A DNA stretch of 64,000 nt. It comes from Myroides odoratimimus (lineage in GTDB: Bacteria > Bacteroidota > Bacteroidia > Flavobacteriales > Flavobacteriaceae). The stretch is from positions 219,027-283,026 of the forward strand of contig NZ_JACAKB010000001.1 in assembly GCF_030326305.1 (NCBI RefSeq), read 5' to 3'. Below are positions 55,920 through 63,180 of the stretch, piece by piece (the stretch's first letter is position 1; the number at the start of each line of letters is the position of its first letter). The notes under the pieces are model-generated. The model did not search any database. It was not told the DNA's origin and saw only the letters and a list, made by a program, of their open reading frames with translations. Made by a program: the position numbers and the translations under genes.

Positions 55920-56289
55920 AACTTTTTTTGTATTAGGAATACTATGGACAGGTCTTGTATTAGCAGGTTGCCTGTTGGATAGTGATACTATTGCAAAAGC
56001 ACCAAGATTTGATATCCCATATAAAGACAAAGTAGCACATTTTACTTTTTATTTTGTATTTTCCATAATTTGGTTTGTATATTTAGTGAAAAGTAAGCCA
56101 AATAGGTCTAGAATTTGGGTAAGTATTCTTATCTTTACTATTGCTAGTTTAATGGGAGCCACTGTAGAATTATTACAGTATTACTTCACTTCTTCAAGAA
56201 GTGCAGAATGGGCTGACGAATTAGCAAACTGTCTAGGTAGTTTATTTGGGGTATTACTATGTTTGACTCTTTTTAAAAGAAAGAAATAA
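55909..56289 (+). CDS. VanZ-like membrane protein
   Basis: 126 aa with four hydrophobic segments. VanZ features are present: [17 protein letters not shown] in the first half and [28 protein letters not shown], seen here as ELLQYYF and [12 protein letters not shown]. Function unknown, since VanZ-family proteins are mostly uncharacterised outside glycopeptide resistance. The TTG at 55909 overlaps gcvH by 11 bp. The next Met is near residue 83, so TTG is the only reasonable start, and translation may be coupled to gcvH. Confidence 0.8.
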   Translation: MGRKTFFVLGILWTGLVLAGCLLDSDTIAKAPRFDIPYKDKVAHFTFYFVFSIIWFVYLVKSKPNRSRIWVSILIFTIASLMGATVELLQYYFTSSRSAEWADELANCLGSLFGVLLCLTLFKRKK

Positions 56290-56297
56290 GATTTAAA

Positions 56298-56326
56298 AAT
56301 GACCCCATTACAGGGTCATTTTTTTT
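56298..56326 (+). terminator. Terminator after the gcvH-VanZ pair
   Basis: AATGACCC (56298-56305) pairs with GGGTCATT (56313-56320), followed by six T. Confidence 0.85.
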
Positions 56327-56346
56327 GTTTTAAATATATTTAGATT

Positions 56347-57093
56347 ATGAGAGACTTAAGGGAATTTATGGATTCTACTTATTTAAAATTAGCTGATCAA
56401 GCTGGTTTAACTGAAGTAGAAAATAATCAAGTTGTAGCTGATTTAATTCAAGAAGCAATTGATGAGAAATTTAAATTAGCAATGATTCGCCCTGACCAAG
56501 TGAAGATGGGACGAAAAATGGTGGATGCTGCTAATTCAAAAGTGGCGATCGGTACAGTAATAGATTTTCCAGAAGGGAACCGCGGTCTAGAGGCGAAGTT
56601 AGCTGAAGCTAAGCAAGCCATTGCTGATGGGGTAGATGAGATTGACTATGTAGTGGATTATACTGCTTTCCAAAAAGGAGAAGTAGAACAAGTAAAAAAA
56701 GAAGTAGCGGAGTGTACTAAGCTAGGTCTTGATGCTGGTAAAGTAGTGAAGTGGATTATAGAGACTGCTGCTTTGACAGATAATCAAATTGTACAGTTGA
56801 CAGCATTGATTAAAAATGTAGTGTTAGCGAAGTTCAATGAGAAAGATTATGATAAAGTGTTTGTGAAATCTTCAACAGGGTTTTATAAGACAGAGGGTGG
56901 TAAGCCTAATGGTGCTACACTAGAAGCAATGGTTTTAATGTTAGAGAACGCTGGACCTCTACCTGTAAAAGCTTCTGGAGGAGTGCGTGATAAGGACTTC
57001 GCGATCAAATTAATTGATTTAGGAGTGAAACGTCTAGGTACTTCTTCTGCTAAGATCATTGTTGACGGATCAGGTACAGTAGATAATTACTAA
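56347..57093 (+). CDS. deoC: Deoxyribose-phosphate aldolase
   Basis: TIM-barrel class I aldolase that splits 2-deoxyribose 5-phosphate into acetaldehyde and glyceraldehyde 3-phosphate, for use of deoxynucleosides. The Schiff-base lysine is near residue 174 in FVKSSTGFYKTEGG. The second catalytic Lys is in VKASGGVRDKDFA, and Asp is in DEIDYVVDYTAF. The length of 248 aa is normal. It is a single gene ending in a terminator and followed by a gene desert. Confidence 0.95.
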   Translation: MRDLREFMDSTYLKLADQAGLTEVENNQVVADLIQEAIDEKFKLAMIRPDQVKMGRKMVDAANSKVAIGTVIDFPEGNRGLEAKLAEAKQAIADGVDEIDYVVDYTAFQKGEVEQVKKEVAECTKLGLDAGKVVKWIIETAALTDNQIVQLTALIKNVVLAKFNEKDYDKVFVKSSTGFYKTEGGKPNGATLEAMVLMLENAGPLPVKASGGVRDKDFAIKLIDLGVKRLGTSSAKIIVDGSGTVDNY

Positions 57094-57115
57094 GATTATA
57101 TTTTAGTTCTATATA

Positions 57116-57145
57116 AGAGCATCTAGTTTAGATGCTCTTTTTTTG
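57116..57145 (+). terminator. Terminator after deoC
   Basis: AGAGCATCT pairs with AGATGCTCT around a 5-nt loop (57116-57138), followed by T7. Confidence 0.88.
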
Positions 57146-58009
57146 TGCCTTGTTTGGAGATGTTTTTTCGTGGTTTTATGAAGTTTTATCACAAGTATTA
57201 GATAAGTGCATTGAATGTTTAGATAGGCTTTTAAACGTGTTGTTTTAAATCAGAAATAGTGAAGAGAGGTATAATATCGCACCTGCAGACAGAATCATTT
57301 TTGGTAAGATGAGATAGTTCTGGGATAATGATAGGGTAGTGATCGCATTAAAACTAGCCAAAAATATGCGAGCAGTATGCTATCACTATGCGACCACTAT
57401 GCGATCACTGCTAATACGGAAGTTTTAAGTGTTTGTATATAAGTGTGTTACTTATTTTTGAGTGTGATGTTTATTTATACCATTTTGTGGTAGGTGTAGT
57501 CTGTATGTTTTTGAATGGATAATAGCGTTGTGCAGGGTATTAATGTTGAAGTGAATAGTGTTGTATGTTTTCTAAAAAAGGTGTTTCGTTATTAGAATTA
57601 GTTTGATCGGATGGCATCATTCTATTTTATTGTAATTGAATAACTGTAAAGCTTTGTATGATTTTTATTTCTAAGTTAGAAATGTGATCATAGGATTGTG
57701 TTTCTATATTTTAGTGTCGAAGTTTAGAAAAGGAGGCGGGAACGAGTTGTATTATTTTGGTTGTGAATTGGGTTAATTTGACTTAGAAGTTGTTGGTATA
57801 AGTGTAAGAATTGTTAAAAACTATATTAAATTCATTTTATTAGTCATAGCAATCTTAGTTGTTTGTGATTATCATCAATGTTTCTTTTGTGAAAGTGCTG
57901 ATTTATTTGAATGTTTTTTTTTTAGGACACTAAAGACTGAGGATATTTAAAAAAAGGTTATATTAAAGGCTGTAACGTTTGTTTTTAGGTATTGTTTTAA
58001 AAATTGAAC
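57146..58009. other. Gene desert between deoC and the heme O synthase gene
   Basis: About 860 bases with no credible ORF on either strand and no recognised RNA gene. It holds the 11-bp tandem array at 57365-57408 with its flanking inverted copy, and otherwise AT-rich sequence with scattered T-runs. A small non-coding RNA cannot be excluded. Confidence 0.5.
57348..57409. repeat. 11-bp tandem array with inverted flanking copy
   Basis: Four contiguous 11-mers occupy 57365-57408: TATGCGAGCAG, TATGCTATCAC, TATGCGACCAC and TATGCGATCAC. Upstream, AGTGATCGCAT (57348-57358) is the exact reverse complement of ATGCGATCACT (57399-57409), so a large hairpin is also possible. Confidence 0.75.
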
Positions 58010-58017
58010 TATATTTG
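58010..58017 (+). promoter_or_regulatory. -7 promoter box of the second oxidase cluster
   Basis: TATATTTG fits TAnnTTTG, 17 nt before the heme O synthase ATG. It is the best candidate promoter for the genes to 60937. Confidence 0.52.
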
Positions 58018-58034
58018 CACATCATTAAAAACAA

Positions 58035-58949
58035 ATGAAAACAGCTTTGAATTTATCGTCTGAAAAAAATACGTCAACTTCTGTGTTGACGGAGTTTAAA
58101 GAAATGACTAAAATGGGGTTGGCGCTCAGCGTAGTTTTTTCTACCATAGCTGGTTACTTTTTAGCTATACCTGATTTAGGAAGTATTGACATTCTTACAG
58201 TAGCGGCTCTTGCTATAGGAGGATACTGTATGGTGGGTGCTTCTAATGTATTTAATCAAATTATAGAGAGAGATCTGGATGCGAAGATGACAAGAACTAT
58301 GAATCGTCCTATCGCGTCAGGAAGAGTTAAGCCTAGTGCAGCTTTTATTTTAGCATGTACGCTTACCGTATTAGGTATTGCTATTCTTTATATAGTAAAT
58401 CCTAAGACAGCCATGTTTGGTGCTATCTCTATCTTTTTGTACACGAGTGTATATACACCGTTAAAGACTATTACCCCTCTATCGGTTTTTGTAGGAGCTT
58501 TTCCAGGTGCTATTCCTTTTATGTTAGGATGGGTAGCGGCTACTAATAACTTTGGTATAGAGGCAGGAACATTATTTATTATTCAGTTTTTCTGGCAGTT
58601 CCCACACTTTTGGGCTATAGGATGGTTTTTATACGATGACTATAAAAAGGGAGGCTTTTCTATGTTACCAACAGGAGAGAAGGATTCTAAGACTGCGACA
58701 CAGATTATCTTATACACAATCTGGTTAATCATTGCGTCTGTATTCCCAGTATTTGGAGTTACAGGTAGATTATATCTTACACCGATATCAGCAGTACTAG
58801 TGTTATTAGCAGGCTTGTGGATGTTATGGGCAGGAATAAAACTGTATAAGAAAAGAACAGATAAGGCAGCACGTTCACTGATGTTAGTGAGTGTGACATA
58901 TATTTCGTTAATACAGATAATCTATATACTTGATAAAATTTTAAGATAA
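58035..58949 (+). CDS. ctaB: Protoheme IX farnesyltransferase (heme O synthase)
   Basis: 304-aa UbiA-family membrane prenyltransferase that makes heme O from heme B and farnesyl diphosphate, the first step toward the heme a of the oxidase. There are about eight to nine helices. The first polar motif is NVFNQIIERDLDAKMTRTMN (with the Asp residues), followed by RPIASGRV. The second is DDYKKGGFSMLP. The heme a synthase gene (ctaA) is not seen in the window. Subunit III follows after 6 nt, so this starts an oxidase-assembly operon. Confidence 0.94.
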   Translation: MKTALNLSSEKNTSTSVLTEFKEMTKMGLALSVVFSTIAGYFLAIPDLGSIDILTVAALAIGGYCMVGASNVFNQIIERDLDAKMTRTMNRPIASGRVKPSAAFILACTLTVLGIAILYIVNPKTAMFGAISIFLYTSVYTPLKTITPLSVFVGAFPGAIPFMLGWVAATNNFGIEAGTLFIIQFFWQFPHFWAIGWFLYDDYKKGGFSMLPTGEKDSKTATQIILYTIWLIIASVFPVFGVTGRLYLTPISAVLVLLAGLWMLWAGIKLYKKRTDKAARSLMLVSVTYISLIQIIYILDKILR

Positions 58950-58955
58950 CAATAA

Positions 58956-59537
58956 ATGGATATAACAGCTCAAGAACAATACGAAAGAAAAGGAAAGGCA
59001 TTAAAAGTAATGATGCTTTTCGGTATAGGTAGTATTATGATGGTCTTCGCTGGTCTAACGAGTGCTTATGTAGTAAGTAAGTCACGTCCAGACTGGTTAG
59101 CAGAGTTTCAATTGCCAAATTCTTTTTTATATAGTACCTTAGCCATTGCGATAAGTAGCGTTACTATGCACTTAGCATATAAGGCTATAAAACAAAATGA
59201 TCGCAATAAAACGACTACTTATCTAGTTTCTACTTTGATATTAGGATTGTTATTCGTTTTTTTGCAGTTCAAAGGCTTTAATGAGGTAATATCTATGGGA
59301 TATTTCTTCACTGGAAGTGAGAGTACGATTACTACATCATTTTTATATGTGATCGTGATTGTGCACATTGCTCACTTAGCTGGAGGAGTTTTATCACTAT
59401 TGTATGTAATTTATAATCATTTTAAACAAAAGTATAATTCACAGCAATATATTGGAATTGAATTGTGTGCATGGTTTTGGCACTTTTTGGATTTATTGTG
59501 GATTTATTTGTTTTTATTTTTTACATTCTTTAAATAA
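58956..59537 (+). CDS. Cytochrome c oxidase subunit III-type protein
   Basis: 193 aa with five hydrophobic helices, fitting a short subunit III (COX3) family protein. The conserved end HIAHLAGGVLSLLYVIY followed by CAWFWHFLDLLWIYLFLFF is the subunit III signature, in which the His and Glu/Asp face the helix bundle. Two COX3-family genes in a row are usual in Flavobacteriaceae. The exact stoichiometry in the oxidase is unknown. Located 6 nt after ctaB and 44 nt before the longer subunit III gene. Confidence 0.85.
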   Translation: MDITAQEQYERKGKALKVMMLFGIGSIMMVFAGLTSAYVVSKSRPDWLAEFQLPNSFLYSTLAIAISSVTMHLAYKAIKQNDRNKTTTYLVSTLILGLLFVFLQFKGFNEVISMGYFFTGSESTITTSFLYVIVIVHIAHLAGGVLSLLYVIYNHFKQKYNSQQYIGIELCAWFWHFLDLLWIYLFLFFTFFK

Positions 59538-59581
59538 AAAAAATAAACTAAATTTGAAAACTTTATAACTAACAACATTTT

Positions 59582-60562
59582 ATGGGAGCGACAGTTACTA
59601 CAGCAGCTACTAAAGAAACTACTTGGGGTGGAGGAAATGAGCCTCTTAAAGTAAGCTATGGTAAAATGATGATGTGGTATTTCATATTATCAGATTCATT
59701 AACTTTTTGTGGATTCCTTGTAGGATACGGGTTTACTCGTTACAAATTCATGGATACTTGGCCGATTGCGGACGAAGTATTTAATCACTTTCCATTTTTG
59801 CACGGTGTAGATGCGCCGATGTTCTATGTGGCATTGATGACTTTTATTTTAATTTTCTCTTCAGTTACTATGGTATTAGCTGTAGATGCTGGACATCAAA
59901 TGAAAAAGAATAAAGTAGCAGTGTACATGTTCTTAACGATCATAGGAGGTTTAGTATTCTTAGGATCACAAGCATGGGAGTGGAAAAACTTTATTAACGG
60001 AACTTACGGAGCAGTAGAGACTCGTGGAGGATCTATCTTACAGTTCGTAGGAGAAGATGGTAAGCAGATAGCATTAGGAGATTTTGCAAAAGTAGATCCA
60101 AACAGAGATGAAGCTACTTTGACAAGAGCTAAAGCTACTTGGTTTGTAAAAGGAGCTAACGCACCTACATATTCTTTAGCTGAAGTAAAAGCAGGTTTTG
60201 AAGCTAATCCTAATGTAAGAATTAGAACTCAATTAACTACAGATGCTAAGCACAAAGAAATTTTAACTAGAGAGCAATCAGTTAAACGTTTAGAAGATGC
60301 TGTATTAGTAGTAGAAGGAGCGAACTTAATCCGCAATGAGTACGGACATAAAGTATTTGCTGATTTCTTCTTCTTTATTACTGGATTCCACGGATTCCAC
60401 GTATTTACAGGGATTTTAATTAATGTAGTAATATTCTTCAACGTACTATTAGGAACTTACCAAAGAAGAGGTTCTTACGAAATGGTTGAAAAAGGAGGAT
60501 TATACTGGCACTTTGTGGATTTAGTATGGGTGTTCGTATTTACATTCTTCTATTTAGTTTAA
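59582..60562 (+). CDS. coxC: Cytochrome c oxidase subunit III, long form
   Basis: 326 aa. The N-terminal half has helices with FYVALMTFILIFSSVTMVL and LTIIGGLVFLGSQAWEW, and the C-terminal part has FFFFITGFHGFHVFTGI and the ending YWHFVDLVWVFVFTFFY, all COX3 hallmarks. Between about residues 140 and 257 there is an extra soluble insert of some 115 residues rich in Asp, Lys, Ala and Arg. It separates the two halves and is not part of normal subunit III. Its function is unknown. The gene lies in the ctaB cluster. Confidence 0.9.
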   Translation: MGATVTTAATKETTWGGGNEPLKVSYGKMMMWYFILSDSLTFCGFLVGYGFTRYKFMDTWPIADEVFNHFPFLHGVDAPMFYVALMTFILIFSSVTMVLAVDAGHQMKKNKVAVYMFLTIIGGLVFLGSQAWEWKNFINGTYGAVETRGGSILQFVGEDGKQIALGDFAKVDPNRDEATLTRAKATWFVKGANAPTYSLAEVKAGFEANPNVRIRTQLTTDAKHKEILTREQSVKRLEDAVLVVEGANLIRNEYGHKVFADFFFFITGFHGFHVFTGILINVVIFFNVLLGTYQRRGSYEMVEKGGLYWHFVDLVWVFVFTFFYLV

Positions 60563-60580
60563 TTTTTAAAATAAAGTAAA

Positions 60581-60937
60581 ATGGCAGCAGAAGGAGCACA
60601 TCATTCAAATACAAAGAGAATATGGACAGTATTCGTAATCATGTCTATCGTTACTCTAGTAGAGGTTATTTTAGGTATTATTAAACCAGAATCTCTACAC
60701 CACGTACATATTTTTGGATTAAGTTTATTAAACTACATCTTCATTATCTTAACTATTGTTAAGGCATACTACATTATGTGGGCATTTATGCACTTAGAGC
60801 AAGAGAAATCTGCATTCAGATGGTCTGTAGCAGGAGTTCTTACATTCTTATGTGTGTATTTAATCACTTTAGTGTTGATCGAGGGGAATTACATCTTTGA
60901 TGTATTCCATAACTCACAATATAAGTGGATATTTTAA
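60581..60937 (+). CDS. Cytochrome c oxidase subunit IV-type protein
   Basis: 118 aa with three hydrophobic helices (IWTVFVIMSIVTLVEVILGI, YIFIILTIVKAYYIMWAFMH and FLCVYLITLVLIEG). The KAYYIMWAFMHLEQE motif is characteristic of the CyoD/COX4-prokaryotic family of small oxidase subunits. A His-rich start (AAEGAHHSNTKR) is seen. It is the last gene before a strong terminator, so ctaB, two subunit III genes and this gene form one operon. Confidence 0.88.
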   Translation: MAAEGAHHSNTKRIWTVFVIMSIVTLVEVILGIIKPESLHHVHIFGLSLLNYIFIILTIVKAYYIMWAFMHLEQEKSAFRWSVAGVLTFLCVYLITLVLIEGNYIFDVFHNSQYKWIF

Positions 60938-60958
60938 TAACATATTATTATATATTTT

Positions 60959-60993
60959 AAAGGCGGTTTATTGACCGCCTTTTTTTATTTTTG
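60959..60993 (+). terminator. Terminator overlapping the next promoter box
   Basis: AAAGGCGGT (60959-60967) pairs with ACCGCCTTT (60974-60982), with a T-run. The T-run leads straight into TATTTTTG (60986-60993), a TAnnTTTG match that probably starts transcription of the next gene. Confidence 0.82.
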
Positions 60994-61017
60994 TTAGTTA
61001 GTCAACATTGTGTAAAA

Positions 61018-61674
61018 ATGAAAAAATATTTAATTCTAACGTTGCTGTTTGTGATGCCTATCTGTGCATACTTATTCTTTGCAACAGGTGTTAATCAATT
61101 TAAGCGTTTGCCTATAATTACTGAAGGTGTTCAGGATTTTCCGAAAGGAACGTCGTCCTTGAATAAGATGCCTTCTTTAGACGGTAAGATTACAGTTCTA
61201 GGTTTTCCTGGAGCGCACTTATTCCGAGATCGTGGTGATGCTTTTAATTTAAATCAAAAGATATATAAACGATATAAAGATTTTGAAGATTTTCAATTAG
61301 TGATGGTTCTTCCTTATGGAAGTGAAGAGGCAGCTCAGAAAGTAGTAGATGAGTTGAGTCCAATCTCAGATATGTCTAATTGGAATTATTTATTCTTAAA
61401 GCCAGAAGAGATACAAGAGTTCTTTAATTCATTAGGGTTAGTTGGTAAGTTAGATAGTGATCTAGCGAGTAGCAATGTGTATCTAGTGGATAAAGATAGA
61501 AATGTACGTGGGCGTAAAGGAGAGAATAAAATAGGGAATTATGAATACAAGGAGGGTTACTCAACGATATCAGCAGCAGAGTTAAATAATGATATGATGG
61601 ATGATGTAAAAGTACTTTTAGCTGAGTATCGACTAGCTCTAAAAAAATATAAACGAATTAATACAAACGAATAA
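61018..61674 (+). CDS. SCO-like membrane-anchored protein lacking the copper cysteines
   Basis: 218 aa. The start is ATG 61018, since the longer frame starts at a TTG that lies inside the promoter box. One N-terminal hydrophobic segment is at residues 4-23 (LILTLLFVMPICAYLFFATG). The rest has a thioredoxin-like order of elements: KITVLGFPGAHLFRDRG, FQLVMVLPYGSEEAAQ, and SNVYLVDKDRNVRGRKG. The CxxxC of SCO is absent, the place being taken by GAHLFR. It directly precedes an SCO gene, so it may be a divergent SCO-like assembly factor. Function unknown; from memory homologues occur widely in Flavobacteriaceae at this position. Confidence 0.65.
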   Translation: MKKYLILTLLFVMPICAYLFFATGVNQFKRLPIITEGVQDFPKGTSSLNKMPSLDGKITVLGFPGAHLFRDRGDAFNLNQKIYKRYKDFEDFQLVMVLPYGSEEAAQKVVDELSPISDMSNWNYLFLKPEEIQEFFNSLGLVGKLDSDLASSNVYLVDKDRNVRGRKGENKIGNYEYKEGYSTISAAELNNDMMDDVKVLLAEYRLALKKYKRINTNE

Positions 61675-61675
61675 T

Positions 61676-62299
61676 ATGAAAGACAAGTCGTATATCTGGA
61701 TCTCACTTATTGTTTTAATATTTGGAATTTGGGCTGTGCCTAAGATTATTAAAAAGTTTGAGAAAGCTGATTTAGAGATTATAGGTACAGCACCTAAATT
61801 TGAATTAGTGGATCACAATAATAAAACGATTACCAATGATAACTATAAAGGGAAAGTATACTTAGTAGAATTCTTCTTTGCAAACTGTCCTACTATCTGC
61901 CCTATTATGAATGCGAATATGTTGAAAATACAAGATACATTCTATGGGAAGTTAGATTTTGGTATCGCTTCTATTACGATAGATCCTACCCGTGATACTG
62001 TAGAAGCTCTACATGCACATGCTGAAGGACTAGGTGTGAAGAACCCTTATTGGCACATGATGACTGGGGATGCTAAGTACATTTATGATTTGGCAAAGAA
62101 GTTTAATTTATACACTGGAGTTAATCCTGATGCACCAGGTGGTTTTGAACATTCAGGACTGTTTGCCTTAGTAGATAAAGAAGGGAATATTCGCTCTCGT
62201 AAAGATGAGCACGGTAATCCTGTAGTTTATTACGATGGGACAAGTGATGAAGGTGTAGCTTGGCTAAAAGAGGATATAAAAGCATTATTAGAAGAATAA
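61676..62299 (+). CDS. SCO1/SenC-family copper chaperone
   Basis: 207 aa anchored by one N-terminal helix (YIWISLIVLIFGIWAVP). The copper site is complete: Cys71 and Cys75 in FFFANCPTICPIMN, and His near 160 in GGFEHSGLFALVDKEG. It delivers copper to or reduces the CuA centre of cytochrome oxidase subunit II, which is encoded at 39894-41060. It starts 1 nt after the Cys-less relative and 10 nt before the DUF420 gene, all on one message. Confidence 0.93.
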   Translation: MKDKSYIWISLIVLIFGIWAVPKIIKKFEKADLEIIGTAPKFELVDHNNKTITNDNYKGKVYLVEFFFANCPTICPIMNANMLKIQDTFYGKLDFGIASITIDPTRDTVEALHAHAEGLGVKNPYWHMMTGDAKYIYDLAKKFNLYTGVNPDAPGGFEHSGLFALVDKEGNIRSRKDEHGNPVVYYDGTSDEGVAWLKEDIKALLEE

Positions 62300-62309
62300 T
62301 ATTATTAAA

Positions 62310-62849
62310 ATGGAAAACAATATTGAACAAAAGTACAATAAGTGGATATGGGTACTTTCTATCGTTATACCTGTGGTAGTAGCCATCCTATTTGGAGTTA
62401 ATCTACAGAAACTAGGATATGATGTAAAACCATTATCATTTTTACCTCCAATCTATGCTAGTATTAACGGGCTTACAGCCGTATTATTAGTATGGGCAGT
62501 AATGGCTATTAAAAAAGGGAATAAGCAATTGCATGAGCGTTTAATTAAAGTGTGTATTGCATGTTCTTTAGCGTTTTTAGCGATGTATGTGGCTTATCAC
62601 ATGACTTCGATAGAAACTAAGTTCGGTGGAGAAGGAATTATACGTCCTATCTATTTCTTTATTTTGATTACGCATATCTTATTGTCTATTATCATTATTC
62701 CTTTTGTATTATTCACATTTGTACGTGGTATATCAGGATCTTATGAGAGACATAAGAAGTTAGCTCGTATTACTTATCCTATGTGGTTGTACGTAGCTGT
62801 AACAGGAGTTATCGTTTACTTGATGATTTCGCCTTATTATATTAACTAA
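62310..62849 (+). CDS. DUF420 membrane protein
   Basis: 179 aa with five hydrophobic helices, the DUF420 pattern (IWVLSIVIPVVVAILFGVNL at the start, then pairs of helices with conserved His in CIACSLAFLAMYVAYHMTS and ILITHILLSIIIIPF). The members are found in oxidase assembly clusters, and a link with heme or copper insertion has been suggested, not shown. It lies 10 nt after SCO and 12 nt before the small CxxC protein. Confidence 0.85.
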   Translation: MENNIEQKYNKWIWVLSIVIPVVVAILFGVNLQKLGYDVKPLSFLPPIYASINGLTAVLLVWAVMAIKKGNKQLHERLIKVCIACSLAFLAMYVAYHMTSIETKFGGEGIIRPIYFFILITHILLSIIIIPFVLFTFVRGISGSYERHKKLARITYPMWLYVAVTGVIVYLMISPYYIN

Positions 62850-62861
62850 TACAATTAAGTA

Positions 62862-63092
62862 ATGATGAAAAAGTTAGTTTGGGGTATACTCTTTTCTGTG
62901 TTTTTCTTTTCAGGAGAAGCTTTTGCTCAGTGCGCGATGTGTCGTGCTACGTTAGAGACAGAAGACGGAGGAGTGAAAGCAGAGGCTGTTAATGACGGAA
63001 TAGTTTATCTAATGATGTTTCCGTATTTACTAGTTGCTTTTGCTATGTATTTTAGTTACAGAATATATAAAAACAAAAAAAGTATAAAGTAA
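62862..63092 (+). CDS. Small membrane protein with CxxC after the signal peptide
   Basis: 76 aa. It has a signal peptide or anchor (WGILFSVFFFSGEAFA), followed at once by CAMC (Cys24, Cys27) in QCAMCRATLE, an acidic stretch and a second membrane helix (IVYLMMFPYLLVAFAMYF) with a Lys-rich end. Two adjacent ATG codons occur at 62862 and 62865. No characterised family is recognised. Its position at the end of the SCO-DUF420 unit suggests a role in oxidase assembly, with CxxC as a metal or thiol site. The last 12 bases lie within the left arm of the 27-bp hairpin. Confidence 0.75.
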   Translation: MMKKLVWGILFSVFFFSGEAFAQCAMCRATLETEDGGVKAEAVNDGIVYLMMFPYLLVAFAMYFSYRIYKNKKSIK

Positions 63093-63138
63093 TAAAAAAA
63101 ACCGCTACTATTAGCGGTTTTTTTTATTACTTTATACT
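63081..63138 (+). terminator. 27-bp perfect hairpin overlapping the CxxC gene stop codon
   Basis: Bases 63081-63107 are the exact reverse complement of 63112-63138 with a 4-nt CTAT loop. The centre ACCGCTA/TAGCGGT is flanked by eight A and eight T. The stop codon (63090-63092) is in the left arm. Confidence 0.9.
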
Positions 63139-63180
63139 TGAGTTATAAATATTTATAAATTTCTGATGAGTATATTGAGT

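Noticed and set aside
57365-57408. CRISPR array
   Set aside because: Units are 11 bp with no spacers and there are no cas genes in the window.
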